From assembly GCF_015223435.1 (NCBI RefSeq), contig NZ_VHKO01000017.1, positions 1 to 57,286 of the forward strand: a stretch of DNA of 57,286 nt, given 5' to 3'. This document shows positions 8,906 to 18,293 of the stretch, one piece after another. This DNA comes from Vibrio hibernica. Its GTDB lineage: Bacteria > Pseudomonadota > Gammaproteobacteria > Enterobacterales > Vibrionaceae. Each line of letters opens with the position of its first letter. The first letter of the stretch is position 1. The translations under genes and the position numbers were made by a program. The notes below the pieces were generated by a model, which saw only the letters and a list, made by a program, of their open reading frames with translations, ran no database searches and was not told the DNA's origin.

Positions 8906-9024
8906 GTAGCACCTACAATTGTTGCCAAAAAGTTATCATTACATGTGGTGGTTAAATGATCATTAATAATTTGAAAGTTTTATATATGTTTATTTAAAAT
9001 ATCATGGTATTCGCTGGGAAATTC

Positions 9025-9726
9025 TTAGGTGCTGGTTATTTGGGACAGCCATGTTTTTGATTGTTCTATGCCCATTTGATATCCAATATCCAATTTTTGG
9101 CGATTTTTCGTTAGGCGCCCAACAGGAAAGTTTTTCGGTGGTGCAATGACATGAATGACGCAGTCTGGAGGAGGATTATTAATAAAGCTAATAGTGCGGT
9201 TATAAATGTTGGCGCGTTGAAGTGCAGCCTCTGCCAGTTGTGGCTGTGTTGATAAAAATTGACGAGTGAGCCAAGGAACTTTGCTGGCTTTTTTCACATA
9301 TCCCAGTGGTCTGGATAATATAACCGTTATTTCTTTTGCACCCATTTGGTAGGCTTTTTCAACCGGAATAGAATCTGCAACACCGCCATCTGTCATCGGT
9401 TGGTTGTCAATCAGAGGGTAGTTTCTATAAGCAAGAGGGACGGAGCAAGAGGCTTTTAATAGTTCGATCACATTGTCTGGAGTTGCTTGGATATAATGCG
9501 CCTTGCCTGTATTGATATTGGTGGTGACAACATAGAAAGGAATATTCTGAGTGAACAGAGTGTTGGTATCTATGGGGATGTCATCTATGGTGATACGCCA
9601 TAACCAGTCTAAATCGAGCCAATGACCGCCTTTTATAAAACGCTTAAAATTGATGAATTCTGGTCTGCATGAATAATCGGTAATCACGCGATAGGTTCGT
9701 TTTTTTTGATGACTTAGCCACGACAC
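9025..9726 (-). pseudogene. Patatin-like phospholipase gene, 5' end deleted
   Basis: The 233-residue frame matches the C-terminal three quarters of bacterial patatin-like proteins of the YjjU type. It has the segment WLSHQKKRTYRVITDYS, the catalytic-Asp motif MTDGGVADSIPV (DGG) and an ordinary C-terminus. The N-terminus with the glycine-rich oxyanion loop and nucleophile GxSxG is missing. At the point where a patatin would read GxSAGAxNxxxWLSHQ, the DNA switches to the 3' part of the MFS gene (junction near 9722-9727). The only start is a GTG without Shine-Dalgarno inside the MFS frame. Without the Ser the product would be inactive; this is a remnant. Confidence 0.8.
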
Positions 9727-10852
9727 TCATGATGCCTGAAACAATAAATACGGCATGAAACCCAAAGTATTCAGCAATACTACCAGCAAATGCGCCACCC
9801 GTTTTGATAGCATTAGAGTAGAGGGTGGTGACTTGTCCCATTTTTTTTGGTTTTAAATCTTGAAAAAAAGAAATTCCAAGCGCTGCGGTAACACCAATGA
9901 ATACGCCATTTAAGGCTTGCAGGGCAATAAATCCGATTAAACTAGTATTGATGATTATGCCAACATAAAACAGCATTCCAGCAATAATAGAAGCCATGAT
10001 CATTCGCTTTTTACCAAACCGCGTTGCGTAACTTCCGCAAAGTAACATTATTGGAATTTCTATAAATGCGGCAGCTCCCATCATTAAGCCTGCCACAGAT
10101 GAGTCCATGTTTAAATCGTTAGTAATGTACAAAGGCATGCTGATCAAATACATATTATTTGAGCAGTACATAAAAACAAAAGAAATAGACAATAAAATAA
10201 TATTCTTATCTTTCCAGAGGGAGTCTTCAATTTCTACTGGGTTTTTTGGAGTAGGCTCAATACTTGGTAAAGTTCGATGAGTAATAAAGCATAGTAAAAA
10301 AAACATCACTGCGGCGAGTAAAAATAAATGAGTAAAACCAAACCCAGTCGCAATGAAAAAAGCAATCGGAGGACCAATGACCCAGCCTAGTGAAATTTGC
10401 GCCCGAAGCACGGCACTGAATTTTTCTGAAGGTTTGGTACTACGGTCTAATATTTCTCGGGCTAAAGCAAAAATTTGTGGAACAGACGCTGATGTGGTGC
10501 TGATGAAAATTGCAGAGCACACTAATAAAACCCAATAGTTTCGGTTAAATGCAAAAATAATAAAGCCGATGGCACCCATAAGATTACAAACAAGGATCAA
10601 GCGTTTTCGGTCAATACCATGATCAGACCACCAACCAATAACTTGACTTATGACCACTCCAGAAATGGTCATTACCATAAAAAATACGCCGATCAAAAAT
10701 GGCCTTGCACCGACTTCTTCTGAAATAAAAAGGCTCATAGTTGGAGCGGTAAATGCACCAGCAATACCTACAAAAAAACAGCTGAACAGTAAAGATGCCG
10801 TAATTTTATCTGGCTGAGAACCTGGAAATAATGAGTAAATAAAACGCTTCAT
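9644..10852 (-). CDS. MFS sugar-efflux-type transporter with altered C-terminus
   Basis: The roughly 402-residue protein starts at ATG 10852. It has about eleven clear membrane helices, the MFS loop GWWSDHGIDRKRLI after helix 2, and resemblance to the SetA/SetB sugar efflux group (DLKPKKMGQVTTLYSNAIKTGGAFAG). The last helix begins normally (VFIVSGIMSVVA) and then changes abruptly to KSSKKTNLSRDYRLFMQTRIHQF. Those last 23 residues are the neighbouring patatin coding sequence read in another frame. A deletion therefore removed the end of the final helix and its stop codon; the protein may be unstable or inactive. The gene overlaps the patatin remnant by 83 bases. Confidence 0.75.
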   Translation of the reverse strand: MKRFIYSLFPGSQPDKITASLLFSCFFVGIAGAFTAPTMSLFISEEVGARPFLIGVFFMVMTISGVVISQVIGWWSDHGIDRKRLILVCNLMGAIGFIIFAFNRNYWVLLVCSAIFISTTSASVPQIFALAREILDRSTKPSEKFSAVLRAQISLGWVIGPPIAFFIATGFGFTHLFLLAAVMFFLLCFITHRTLPSIEPTPKNPVEIEDSLWKDKNIILLSISFVFMYCSNNMYLISMPLYITNDLNMDSSVAGLMMGAAAFIEIPIMLLCGSYATRFGKKRMIMASIIAGMLFYVGIIINTSLIGFIALQALNGVFIGVTAALGISFFQDLKPKKMGQVTTLYSNAIKTGGAFAGSIAEYFGFHAVFIVSGIMSVVAKSSKKTNLSRDYRLFMQTRIHQF

Positions 10853-10964
10853 GGTCACAATAGCTTATGAGGAAAGGGCATAAAAGAGTTTAACAAAATC
10901 AATGTTCTAAAAATATAGATAACTGAAATTAAAAGATAAATTTTATTTTCTTAAGCTTGGTTAT

Positions 10965-10984
10965 GCGCTTATACAGATAAGCGC
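10965..10984. repeat. Perfect palindrome in the divergent MFS/nitrilase promoter region
   Basis: GCGCTTAT (10965-10972) and ATAAGCGC (10977-10984) with loop ACAG form a perfect 8-bp hairpin between the divergent start codons. No T-tract follows, so it could be an operator for a dimeric regulator or a transcript hairpin. Confidence 0.4.
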
Positions 10985-11045
10985 TTGTTTGGTGTGAATA
11001 ATTCGTTACTCTAGAAGACATAATGAAAAGTGAGGAATAATACCT

Positions 11046-12587
11046 ATGGAAGAAAATAATACTCCGTTGCTAAATCTTAGAATCGTAACGCCCGAAGATT
11101 ACCAAGAATTAGCCGCATTAATGGATTTGGTTTTTCCAGATGTGGGTGGCGCGTGGCCAGAATCGACGATTATGGAGCTCGTAACTCAGTTCCCAGATGG
11201 TCAAATCTGTATTGAAGATAGCGGTAAAATTATTGGCGCGGCGTTGACTATCAAGGTGGATTATTCGCGTTTCTCCCTTCCACATAAATACACGGATATT
11301 GTCGATTTAAAAAATGTCGCTCAACATAACCCCAATGGTGATGCAATTTATGGTTTGGATGTTTTTGTTCATCCTGACTATCGTGGCTTACGTTTAGGCC
11401 GCCGTTTATATGAAGCACGTAAAGAGTTATGTCGCGCCGATAATTTAAAAGCCATTTTAACGGGTGGTCGAATTCCGGGCTTTCAACAATATTCAGATCA
11501 AATGAAAGTCAGTGACTATATTGAAAAAGTAAAACGCCAAGAGTTCCACGATCCAATCTTATCCTTTCAACTTTCTAATGATTTTGATATTAAGCGCTTG
11601 ATGCGCGGTTATTTACCTGAAGATGAAAAATCGCAAGGGTATGGCACCTTATTAGAGTGGGATAATATCTTCTATGAAGAAGAGCTTGCATCTATCCACC
11701 AAAATGAAAAAAGTATCGTGCGTATTGGTGTAGTTCAATGGCAAATGCGTCATGTGATGTCGTTGGACGATTTGGTAAATCAAGCGGAATTTTTTATTAC
11801 ATCACTCGCCAATTATCAATCTGACTTTGCTTTATTTCCTGAGTTCTTTAGTGCGCCATTGATGGGGCTTGCACCGGATCTTCGCTCGGTTGAAGCGATG
11901 CGCTATTTGAGTGAATATTCAGAGGAAATTATTCAAAGGTTTTCGCGCTTAGCGGTGACATACAACATTAATATTATTTCAGGTAGCCTGCCAGTTCAGC
12001 AAGATGGGAAAATGTATAACGTTGCTTACATGCTACATCGTGATGGCAGTATTGAAGAGCAATATAAGATCCACATTACGCCACATGAAGAGTGGGATTG
12101 GGTGATTGAAGGTGGCGATAAAGTGAAGGTTATCGAAACTGATGCAGGCAAAGTCGGCATATTGATTTGTTATGATGTTGAATTTCCAGAGCTTGGTCGC
12201 ATGTTGGCTGAGCAAGGGGTGCAAATATTATTTGTTCCATTCTGGACGGATACTAAAAATGGCTATTTGCGAGTGCGTATTTGTGCTCAGGCTCGAGCGA
12301 TTGAAAATGAATGCTATGTTGCTATTAGTGGTAGCGTGGGAAATTTGCCGCGAGTCGATAACGTCGATATTCAATATGCACAATCCGCGGTATTTTCGCC
12401 ATCAGATGTTTATTTCCCACATGACGCTATTATTGCTGAAGCCGATCCTAATACTGAAATGATGATTTATGCCGATGTGGATTTGTCTAAATTAAAGCTG
12501 TTGCATAGTGAAGGCTCGGTGACGAACTTAAAGCATCGTCGCCCCGATCTCTATAAATTTGCAAAAACTAATCCGGCAAAGAAATAA
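11046..12587 (+). CDS. Fused GNAT acetyltransferase and carbon-nitrogen hydrolase
   Basis: The 513-residue protein has two domains. Residues about 8-190 are a GNAT fold with the acetyl-CoA motif RGLRLGRRLY at 113-122. Residues about 224-505 are a nitrilase-superfamily domain with the complete triad: E266 (LFPEFFSAP), K341 (EEQYKIHITPHE) and C375 (GILICYDVEFPE). This GNAT-nitrilase architecture recurs in bacteria, but its substrates are not established to my knowledge; an amidase/acyltransferase acting on a small amide is the general expectation. GAGGAA lies upstream of the ATG. It is transcribed divergently from the MFS gene. Confidence 0.9.
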   Translation: MEENNTPLLNLRIVTPEDYQELAALMDLVFPDVGGAWPESTIMELVTQFPDGQICIEDSGKIIGAALTIKVDYSRFSLPHKYTDIVDLKNVAQHNPNGDAIYGLDVFVHPDYRGLRLGRRLYEARKELCRADNLKAILTGGRIPGFQQYSDQMKVSDYIEKVKRQEFHDPILSFQLSNDFDIKRLMRGYLPEDEKSQGYGTLLEWDNIFYEEELASIHQNEKSIVRIGVVQWQMRHVMSLDDLVNQAEFFITSLANYQSDFALFPEFFSAPLMGLAPDLRSVEAMRYLSEYSEEIIQRFSRLAVTYNINIISGSLPVQQDGKMYNVAYMLHRDGSIEEQYKIHITPHEEWDWVIEGGDKVKVIETDAGKVGILICYDVEFPELGRMLAEQGVQILFVPFWTDTKNGYLRVRICAQARAIENECYVAISGSVGNLPRVDNVDIQYAQSAVFSPSDVYFPHDAIIAEADPNTEMMIYADVDLSKLKLLHSEGSVTNLKHRRPDLYKFAKTNPAKK

Positions 12588-12759
12588 ATAATGGCCTCAT
12601 TGGTTTTAACAATGAATAAAATCGGTGAAATCCATTTAGTAAAATCAAGAAATTAGACGACACTTAAGTCAGGGCATTAATGTTGCCCACCTAATTAATA
12701 ATAAAGCCAATGATACTTTAAGCAACGCGAGTATATAGGCACCATAATAGGAGATCGTT

Positions 12760-13176
12760 ATGGCATCTTTAAAAGTACGAGATTATATGCGTCCACGCGC
12801 TGTGACGTTTACTGAAAACATGTCACTTTCTACTGCCTTGGATAAAGTGTTAAATGCTATCAATATTGGTGGGCCAGTTATTAATGAAAAACAAGAAGTC
12901 GTCGGGTTTTTATCAGAGCAGGATTTGCTCAACCGTTTAGTACAAGTGAGTTATCACTGTCAGGACACCCATACGGTGGGTGACTGTATGAATAAAGATG
13001 CTTTAACCATTAGCCCAGAAATGTCAGTGTTAGCCTTGGCTGAAATGATGGAAATTGGTAAACCTAAAGTATATCCAGTGGTTGAAAATAAAAAACTTGT
13101 CGGAATAATATCACGTCGAGAAGTGCTGAAAGCTGTCAGTGATAATTTTAATAGTTGCTTTAAAAAGCCGCTTTAA
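12760..13176 (+). CDS. CBS-domain pair protein
   Basis: The 138-residue protein consists almost only of two CBS motifs (about 8-60 and 74-128). Signatures are VRDYMRPRAVTFTENMSLSTALDKVL with GGPVINEKQEVVGFLSEQDLL, and VGDCMNKDALTISPEMSVLALAEMM with YPVVENKKLVGIISRREVL. CBS pairs bind adenosine nucleotides and usually regulate an attached or partner enzyme; here no catalytic domain is attached. AGGAGA lies 7 bases before the ATG. The partner is unknown. Confidence 0.88.
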   Translation: MASLKVRDYMRPRAVTFTENMSLSTALDKVLNAINIGGPVINEKQEVVGFLSEQDLLNRLVQVSYHCQDTHTVGDCMNKDALTISPEMSVLALAEMMEIGKPKVYPVVENKKLVGIISRREVLKAVSDNFNSCFKKPL

Positions 13177-13304
13177 ATGAACTGCCCATTAAGGGGGACT
13201 GAGTGTTTCTCGAAGCAATGTGTGAGTTTGTTTTATTGCAGAGAGGTATTCTAGCTAGTTTGTTAAACCATGGATGACATATCCAAGTTACAAAATAGTG
13301 TGAT

Positions 13305-13367
13305 GGCAACCGTTTACTTATGTATTCTGTTGCCTTTTCTCATTCTGAGATGAGATTTCGATCACTC
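13305..13367 (+). promoter_or_regulatory. Putative CRP and CytR-type control region of udp
   Basis: TGAGATTTCGATCACT (13351-13366) matches the CRP consensus TGTGA-N6-TCACA in 8 of 10 core positions. Upstream, GGCAAC (13305-13310) and GTTGCC (13329-13334) form an inverted pair resembling CytR half-sites (GTTGCA-like). In E. coli, udp is under CRP and CytR control, which makes the reading plausible. Neither site has been scored with a matrix. Confidence 0.4.
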
Positions 13368-13462
13368 AATTAACATGGTTTATTGACTAGATTGGGGACA
13401 AGTATTTTTGATTGTATTTAAGGTTCGTATTAACGAATCCATTTTTAGTTAAGGAGTCACAC

Positions 13463-14233
13463 GTGACGACATCAAATTCTTCTAACGTATTCCACTTAGG
13501 CATTAATAAACAAGATCTGAATGGCGCAACCTTAGCCATTATTCCTGGTGATCCTGCTCGTGTTGAAAAAATTGCACAGCTTATGGATGAACCTGAGTTT
13601 TTAGCTAGCCACCGTGAATATACGGTTTTTCGGGCAAAACTAAATGGAAAATCGGTTGTGGTATGCTCTACTGGGATCGGTGGGCCTTCGACTTCTATTG
13701 CAGTTGAAGAGCTAGCTCAGCTTGGTGTACGTACTTTCTTACGCGTAGGTACGACGGGCGCTATTCAACCACATTTAAATGTTGGCGATATGATAGTGAC
13801 AACAGGCTCAGTCCGTCTTGATGGCGCGAGCACGCATTTTGCACCGTTGGAATTTCCAGCCGTTGCAGACTTTGATGTTGCGACTGCAATGAAGTTGGCA
13901 GCAGAAGAAACCGGTAGCGTGGTTTATACCGGTATTACTGCTTCGAGTGATACTTTCTACCCAGGTCAAGAACGTTATGACACTTATACTGGCCGTGTTG
14001 TATCCCGCTTTCAAGGTTCGATGAAAGAATGGCAGCAAATGGGTGTGCTGAATTTTGAAATGGAATCTGCCACTTTATTGACGATGTGTGCAAGTTCTGG
14101 CTTACGAGCCGGTTGTGTTGCGGCTGTCGTTGTAAATCGTAGTAAAGATGAAATTCCAGATCATGAGAAGCTAAAAGCTGCTGAGAAGAACTCATTACGC
14201 GTGGTGATTGGCGCTGCTGCTAAGTTGTTGTAA
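13463..14233 (+). CDS. udp: Uridine phosphorylase
   Basis: The start is GTG 13463, with AAGGAG six bases upstream. The 256-residue length matches E. coli Udp (253). The N-terminus [26 protein letters not shown] contains the phosphate-binding GDPx[17 protein letters not shown] and [16 protein letters not shown] are nucleoside-phosphorylase family 1 signatures. The uracil-binding and active-site stretch [23 protein letters not shown] has the ribose-binding MES. It splits uridine with phosphate into uracil and ribose 1-phosphate for pyrimidine salvage in the cytoplasm. It is monocistronic with a strong terminator. Confidence 0.96.
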   Translation: MTTSNSSNVFHLGINKQDLNGATLAIIPGDPARVEKIAQLMDEPEFLASHREYTVFRAKLNGKSVVVCSTGIGGPSTSIAVEELAQLGVRTFLRVGTTGAIQPHLNVGDMIVTTGSVRLDGASTHFAPLEFPAVADFDVATAMKLAAEETGSVVYTGITASSDTFYPGQERYDTYTGRVVSRFQGSMKEWQQMGVLNFEMESATLLTMCASSGLRAGCVAAVVVNRSKDEIPDHEKLKAAEKNSLRVVIGAAAKLL

Positions 14234-14329
14234 TTAAAGTTGTTATAATTAAGCATTATTGTTTATAGGTCAGGTTATATATTTCAGTGTGAAGTGTATA
14301 AACTAGATAGCTTTAATCAAATATAATGA

Positions 14330-14365
14330 AAAATGCCCAAATGAAGTGATTCATTTGGGCATTTT
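14330..14365. terminator. Bidirectional terminator between udp and the CARF nuclease gene
   Basis: A perfect 16-bp stem (14330-14345 with 14350-14365) centred on loop GTGA contains AAATGCCCAAATGAA and its complement. It is A-rich on the left and T-rich on the right, so it can terminate both the plus-strand udp transcript and the minus-strand nuclease transcript. Confidence 0.88.
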
Positions 14366-14404
14366 CTATCCGGATTGATTTTCTATTGCGTTAAAAAAAT
14401 GAAG

Positions 14405-15565
14405 TTAAATATCTTCTTGGCCACCGGCTTCAGTAAACCAGCTTGTTAAGTAAGTTTTGAGATCCTTTAATTCATCCGGCCCGATTAGTGCTAAGCCTAA
14501 ATCTTCAGCGCGAGAAATATCATTATGGCGCATAGGGCGGAAACTGACCAACATTGCTCTGGCTTGTAAACCTCCCAATAAATCGCGCAATGATTCTAAT
14601 TTATACAAGGTATCATCACCATCATCTCGCATACCTTTGGTTTTACATTCGATGATGTGAAGCTTGTTATTCACCACAGTGGCAACATCAAGTTCATTTC
14701 TGACTTCTCGGTCACCAATCTCACGGTAAACCTGAACATTTAATGAGTGATCTTGAATGGTGGTGAGTTCATCTTGAATCTCACGCACGGTGTTATGAAC
14801 TAAATTTTCTAACCATTCACCATTGGAAAAACGACGAGCATCTTCGTTATGAAAAGTCAGAACGCCATTCTCGTAGGTCGCCAGTTGAATATCTACTAAA
14901 TCACTTAGCAGCATATCCAGTTCTTTATAACCTTGTTGTTTCTCTGTTAAAGCTACATCCAGCTTTTGTTCCTTTCGGCAAGTTGTAGCTAAATAATTTA
15001 GTGTAGCTAAGCCCGGACCTAACTCTAGAGCATTACTTGCCCAACGCTTGCCTAATGTATGTAATTTAGCATCTAAAGGAGCAGGGATTTCGATGGTAGG
15101 AAATTCACAACGAGCACCAAAAATAGTCAGGTAATCACGAATTCGAATATGATCTTGGACTTGTCTATCGGTTTTATCTGAAGGGTAAAGCCAACACTGT
15201 TTGTCACTAAACGGTTCAACTGCAAAAATAGGCCAACTATAACTGCGAAAGACTTCATAAGCGGAGAGTAATCGGTGTCTCATACCACAGCTGGCATTAA
15301 AGTAAATGACTTGATTTTGTTGTTGCAAGCTTTCTGCTAGAAGTTTTACATTTCTCTTTATTTCAGAGGTGTCGACGGCACTTGGTATTTCAAAAAAATC
15401 AGAACTAAGTCCGCGGCCCTCTAAAACAGAATGTAATCGTGAATACATGCACCTTTGACTGTTATCCCCAATGAAAATCATGTGAGTGCACTCAGAACGG
15501 CTATCAAGTAACGGGGTAATTAATCTAACAGGATCTTGGTCAATAATACCAACATGAATCGCCAT
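14405..15565 (-). CDS. CARF-domain plus PD-(D/E)xK nuclease of the DUF1887 / Card1-Can2 type (VC1899-like)
   Basis: The 386-residue protein has an N-terminal Rossmann-like CARF domain (about 1-150; ligand-loop-like FNASCGMRHR at 89-98), a middle helical/winged segment (about 160-245) and a C-terminal restriction-type nuclease (about 246-370). The nuclease motifs are complete: GEWLE (E253), NELD with D293, and ECK (E306, K308). The architecture is that of Card1/Can2, metal-dependent nucleases switched on by cyclic tetra-adenylate in type III CRISPR immunity, and of the V. cholerae protein VC1899 that defined DUF1887. No CRISPR array, Cas10 or other cas gene is in this window, so here it is an orphan. 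A housekeeping or separate defence role is possible; its activator is unknown. Confidence 0.88.
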   Translation of the reverse strand: MAIHVGIIDQDPVRLITPLLDSRSECTHMIFIGDNSQRCMYSRLHSVLEGRGLSSDFFEIPSAVDTSEIKRNVKLLAESLQQQNQVIYFNASCGMRHRLLSAYEVFRSYSWPIFAVEPFSDKQCWLYPSDKTDRQVQDHIRIRDYLTIFGARCEFPTIEIPAPLDAKLHTLGKRWASNALELGPGLATLNYLATTCRKEQKLDVALTEKQQGYKELDMLLSDLVDIQLATYENGVLTFHNEDARRFSNGEWLENLVHNTVREIQDELTTIQDHSLNVQVYREIGDREVRNELDVATVVNNKLHIIECKTKGMRDDGDDTLYKLESLRDLLGGLQARAMLVSFRPMRHNDISRAEDLGLALIGPDELKDLKTYLTSWFTEAGGQEDI

Positions 15566-16066
15566 ACTACTTCCTTCTTAGGCCGATGAGGCCTCTATAA
15601 ACATATACGGATCATCAATCTTGGTGTGCATTAAAATGAGATTAAAAGGTAATATTACACAAAAAGATAAATGATGAGGTGAATTAAAGAACATAATTAA
15701 TATGATGTTAATACGGTTAAATAACAAGTACATTCCAATTTTATTATATTGATCAATTGCTTTGAATAAACTGACATTGCTACCTCACTTAAATCAATAG
15801 ACGTCATAATGCTGGTAAGGTTCAACATCATAGGTACTTATTTTGTTTTTTTACTATGGCAGTAATAAGGATATGCCATTATAGGCAGAAAATATTGTTA
15901 TATCATAAGCCTTGACGCATACTATTAGACTTAATATTTACAATCGATTTATTAATAACTTAAGCCATAAATACGGATGCATTGTTGTCTGTTCAAAGTG
16001 AGCAGATTTAGCAAAAAACAGCAATGATAGTAAATATGGTGGTAAATTTTATCGCATGGAGGCCAC
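15566..16066. other. 500-base intergenic region between the CARF nuclease and hinT
   Basis: This AT-rich region between divergent genes has no credible reading frame. It holds an inverted repeat ATGGCA/TGCCAT (15856-15861 with 15874-15879) and a possible -35 TTGACG at 15912-15917 for hinT. I recognise no known RNA family. It is unusually long for this gene-dense window and could hide an sRNA or a decayed gene. Confidence 0.4.
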
Positions 16067-16417
16067 ATGGCTGAAGAAACAATATTTAGTAAAATCATCC
16101 GTAAAGAGATTCCTGCCGATATTTTATATCAAGATGATTTAGTGACTGCCTTTCGAGATATTAATCCACGAGCACCAAGTCATATTCTGATCATTCCCAA
16201 TAAATTGATACCAACGACCAATGATGTTGAAGACGAAGATGAAGCCGTTATGGGGCGTTTGTTTACGGTCGCAAAAAAGCTCGCTAAAGCGGAAGGTATC
16301 GCTGAAAAAGGCTATCGTTTAATTGTGAACTGCAACGGATATGGTGGCCAAGAGGTATACCACATTCATATGCATTTAGTTGGCGGTCAGCCTTTAGGGC
16401 CAATGTTGGTTAATTAA
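16067..16417 (+). CDS. hinT: HIT-family purine nucleoside phosphoramidase
   Basis: The 116-residue protein has the histidine triad HIHMHLVGG near its end and the N-terminal [21 protein letters not shown] typical of HinT/YcfF. It hydrolyses nucleoside 5'-phosphoramidates such as AMP-lysine. GGAGG lies 5 bases before the ATG. It heads the hinT-ycfL-lpoB-thiK-ycfP-ndh order known from enterics, here with a COG3014-type lipoprotein gene inserted after hinT. Confidence 0.96.
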   Translation: MAEETIFSKIIRKEIPADILYQDDLVTAFRDINPRAPSHILIIPNKLIPTTNDVEDEDEAVMGRLFTVAKKLAKAEGIAEKGYRLIVNCNGYGGQEVYHIHMHLVGGQPLGPMLVN

Positions 16418-16443
16418 TTTGTTGCCTTAACCATGAAAAACAA

Positions 16444-17895
16444 ATGAATAAATTAAATTTACAAATACGATTTTCTGACCCTTTGATGTCAGCGGTTTAC
16501 TCATCATGGCGCGTGATGATCGTATTCGTCTCAACTTTGGTTTTATCGGCTTGTGCGAATTTATCAGCGGGTGGTTTATTTAGTCATTATTCAGCTCAAA
16601 ATCGTGACGCTTACAAAGATGTCATGGCTGGCGATTATCAAGATGCGGTTTCAGAGCTCAAAGATTCAGATGTCGGTGGGCCGATCTTAAGCAATATGGA
16701 AAGAGGGCGAGTGTCGTTCTTAGCGGCAAGCTATCCCGAAAGTTTTTCTTTCTTTCAGCTAAGTGATACAGCCGTTAATGTTCTGGAACAACGAGCAACC
16801 TTATCGGTGAGTGAAACGGCAAATCAAGTTGGATCGCTTGCGACGAATGATAACTTAACCACTTATGAGCCAGCCGATTATGAACTTGGTTATTTACATC
16901 TTTATTTAGGATTAAATTATTTGCAGCAAAATGATTTGCAAGGGGCTTTAGTTGAAGTTCGCCGTGCAAACCAAGTACAAGAGAAAGCTAAAAAACGACG
17001 AGAAAAAGAGTTACAAGAAGCTCAATCGAACATGAAATATAATGGTGTTCAGCCAAATGTTGGGAGTATTTTATCAAATTATCCTGATGCGGGAAAAACA
17101 TTACAAGCTGTACAAAATGCCTACTTATTGTATTTATCAGCCACACTGTATGAGGCGGGTAACCAATTAAATGATGCGTATATTGATTATAAACGAGCGC
17201 TGGCGGTATACCCTGATAATCGGCAAATTATTGAATCTACGTTACGCGTTGCGAAAGCTTTAGGTATGCGACAAGACCTAGCCTCATTAACCAAACAATA
17301 TGGCCAACCGGATGAGGTTCTTAAAGGGCAAGGGCAAGTTATTTTTATTGACGAGCAAGGTGTTGTTGCGGCGAGAGATAGCTGGCGCTTAGATTTGCCG
17401 TTATGGCGTTCAGGTCAGGTGCGTTTTTATAGTGTCACTTTGCCTTATTATAAATCATTTGCAAAACAGAGTTTTCCATCGATTCAGATTGACCAAGGAA
17501 CATTACAACCAAGTTTGCTAGCGGATACCAATCTAATGGCGCAGAATGATTTATCTGAACGTATTCCAACCATGGTACTAAAACAAGGGTTACGTCTATA
17601 TACAAAAGATCAATTGCGCCATGAGGCTCAAAAAAATGATGATTCAGGTATCGCCAATTTATTAGTGAGCATTTGGAATATAGCAACAGAGCAGCCGGAT
17701 ACTCGTAGTTGGCAGACTCTACCTGGAAAAGTTTATAGCAGCAGCGTTAATTTACCGGCAGGTGATCATTCGGTTACGATTAATGGAGAAGCTTATACGC
17801 TACCAGTAAGAGAAAACCGCAGAATGCTTGTATGGGTTTCAAGGCAAGGAAATTCGGTTACTATGTGGCATAAGCAACTAGGAGAAATTAAATGA
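16444..17895 (+). CDS. COG3014-type TPR-like lipoprotein
   Basis: The 483-residue frame has an N-terminal lipoprotein signal (about residues 25-37: MIVFVSTLVLSAC) with Cys37 as the lipidation site. The start is uncertain because residue 1, 15 or 25 could each serve and none has a good Shine-Dalgarno. The body contains helical repeat-like segments (ELGYLHLYLGLNYLQQNDLQGALVEVRRANQ, LYEAGNQLNDAYIDYKRALAVYPDN) consistent with TPRs. The C-terminal third is beta-rich. The function is not established. It lies between hinT and ycfL-lpoB and overlaps ycfL by four bases (ATGA), suggesting a role at the cell envelope with its operon partners. Confidence 0.8.
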   Translation: MNKLNLQIRFSDPLMSAVYSSWRVMIVFVSTLVLSACANLSAGGLFSHYSAQNRDAYKDVMAGDYQDAVSELKDSDVGGPILSNMERGRVSFLAASYPESFSFFQLSDTAVNVLEQRATLSVSETANQVGSLATNDNLTTYEPADYELGYLHLYLGLNYLQQNDLQGALVEVRRANQVQEKAKKRREKELQEAQSNMKYNGVQPNVGSILSNYPDAGKTLQAVQNAYLLYLSATLYEAGNQLNDAYIDYKRALAVYPDNRQIIESTLRVAKALGMRQDLASLTKQYGQPDEVLKGQGQVIFIDEQGVVAARDSWRLDLPLWRSGQVRFYSVTLPYYKSFAKQSFPSIQIDQGTLQPSLLADTNLMAQNDLSERIPTMVLKQGLRLYTKDQLRHEAQKNDDSGIANLLVSIWNIATEQPDTRSWQTLPGKVYSSSVNLPAGDHSVTINGEAYTLPVRENRRMLVWVSRQGNSVTMWHKQLGEIK

Positions 17896-18278
17896 AAAAG
17901 TGGATTATTGCCTGTTTAGGCATCGTAATATTAGCTGGCTGTTCAAACAATACAGCTGGCCTACGAGTGGATAGTGGTAGCCAGAAAGTGTTGTACGGAG
18001 ACAGCGCTCTTGATGATCGTTTAGCGATTAATGATATTAGTACTCAAGATATGAATGGCAATACCCGTGGTGTGGTTCAAGTGGAAAGTAAATATTCAAG
18101 TGACCAGCAGCTGCAATATCGCTTTTATTGGTATGATGATAATGGTATTGAAGTGAATGCAAAGCAAGGTGCTTGGCGTCAGTTTATGCTACGTGGTTAT
18201 GAGTCAATCAGTCTTTCTGAAGTATCGGTGAATCCAAATGCGAAAGAGTTTCGTATCCAAATTCGTCCACAAGATTAA
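17892..18278 (+). CDS. ycfL: YcfL-family lipoprotein
   Basis: The 128-residue lipoprotein has signal MKKWIIACLGIVILAGC (lipobox LAGC, Cys17). The remainder (RFYWYDDNGIEVNAKQGAWRQFMLRGYESISL) matches the YcfL family (DUF1425), whose fold is beta-sandwich. The start codon overlaps the preceding stop by four bases, indicating translational coupling. Function unknown; it is always near lpoB in relatives. Confidence 0.88.
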   Translation: MKKWIIACLGIVILAGCSNNTAGLRVDSGSQKVLYGDSALDDRLAINDISTQDMNGNTRGVVQVESKYSSDQQLQYRFYWYDDNGIEVNAKQGAWRQFMLRGYESISLSEVSVNPNAKEFRIQIRPQD

Positions 18279-18293
18279 TAAAGGAAATTTGAA

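Noticed and set aside
12591..12656. 21-codon plus frame between the nitrilase and CBS genes
   Set aside because: No Shine-Dalgarno and no recognisable leader-peptide features.
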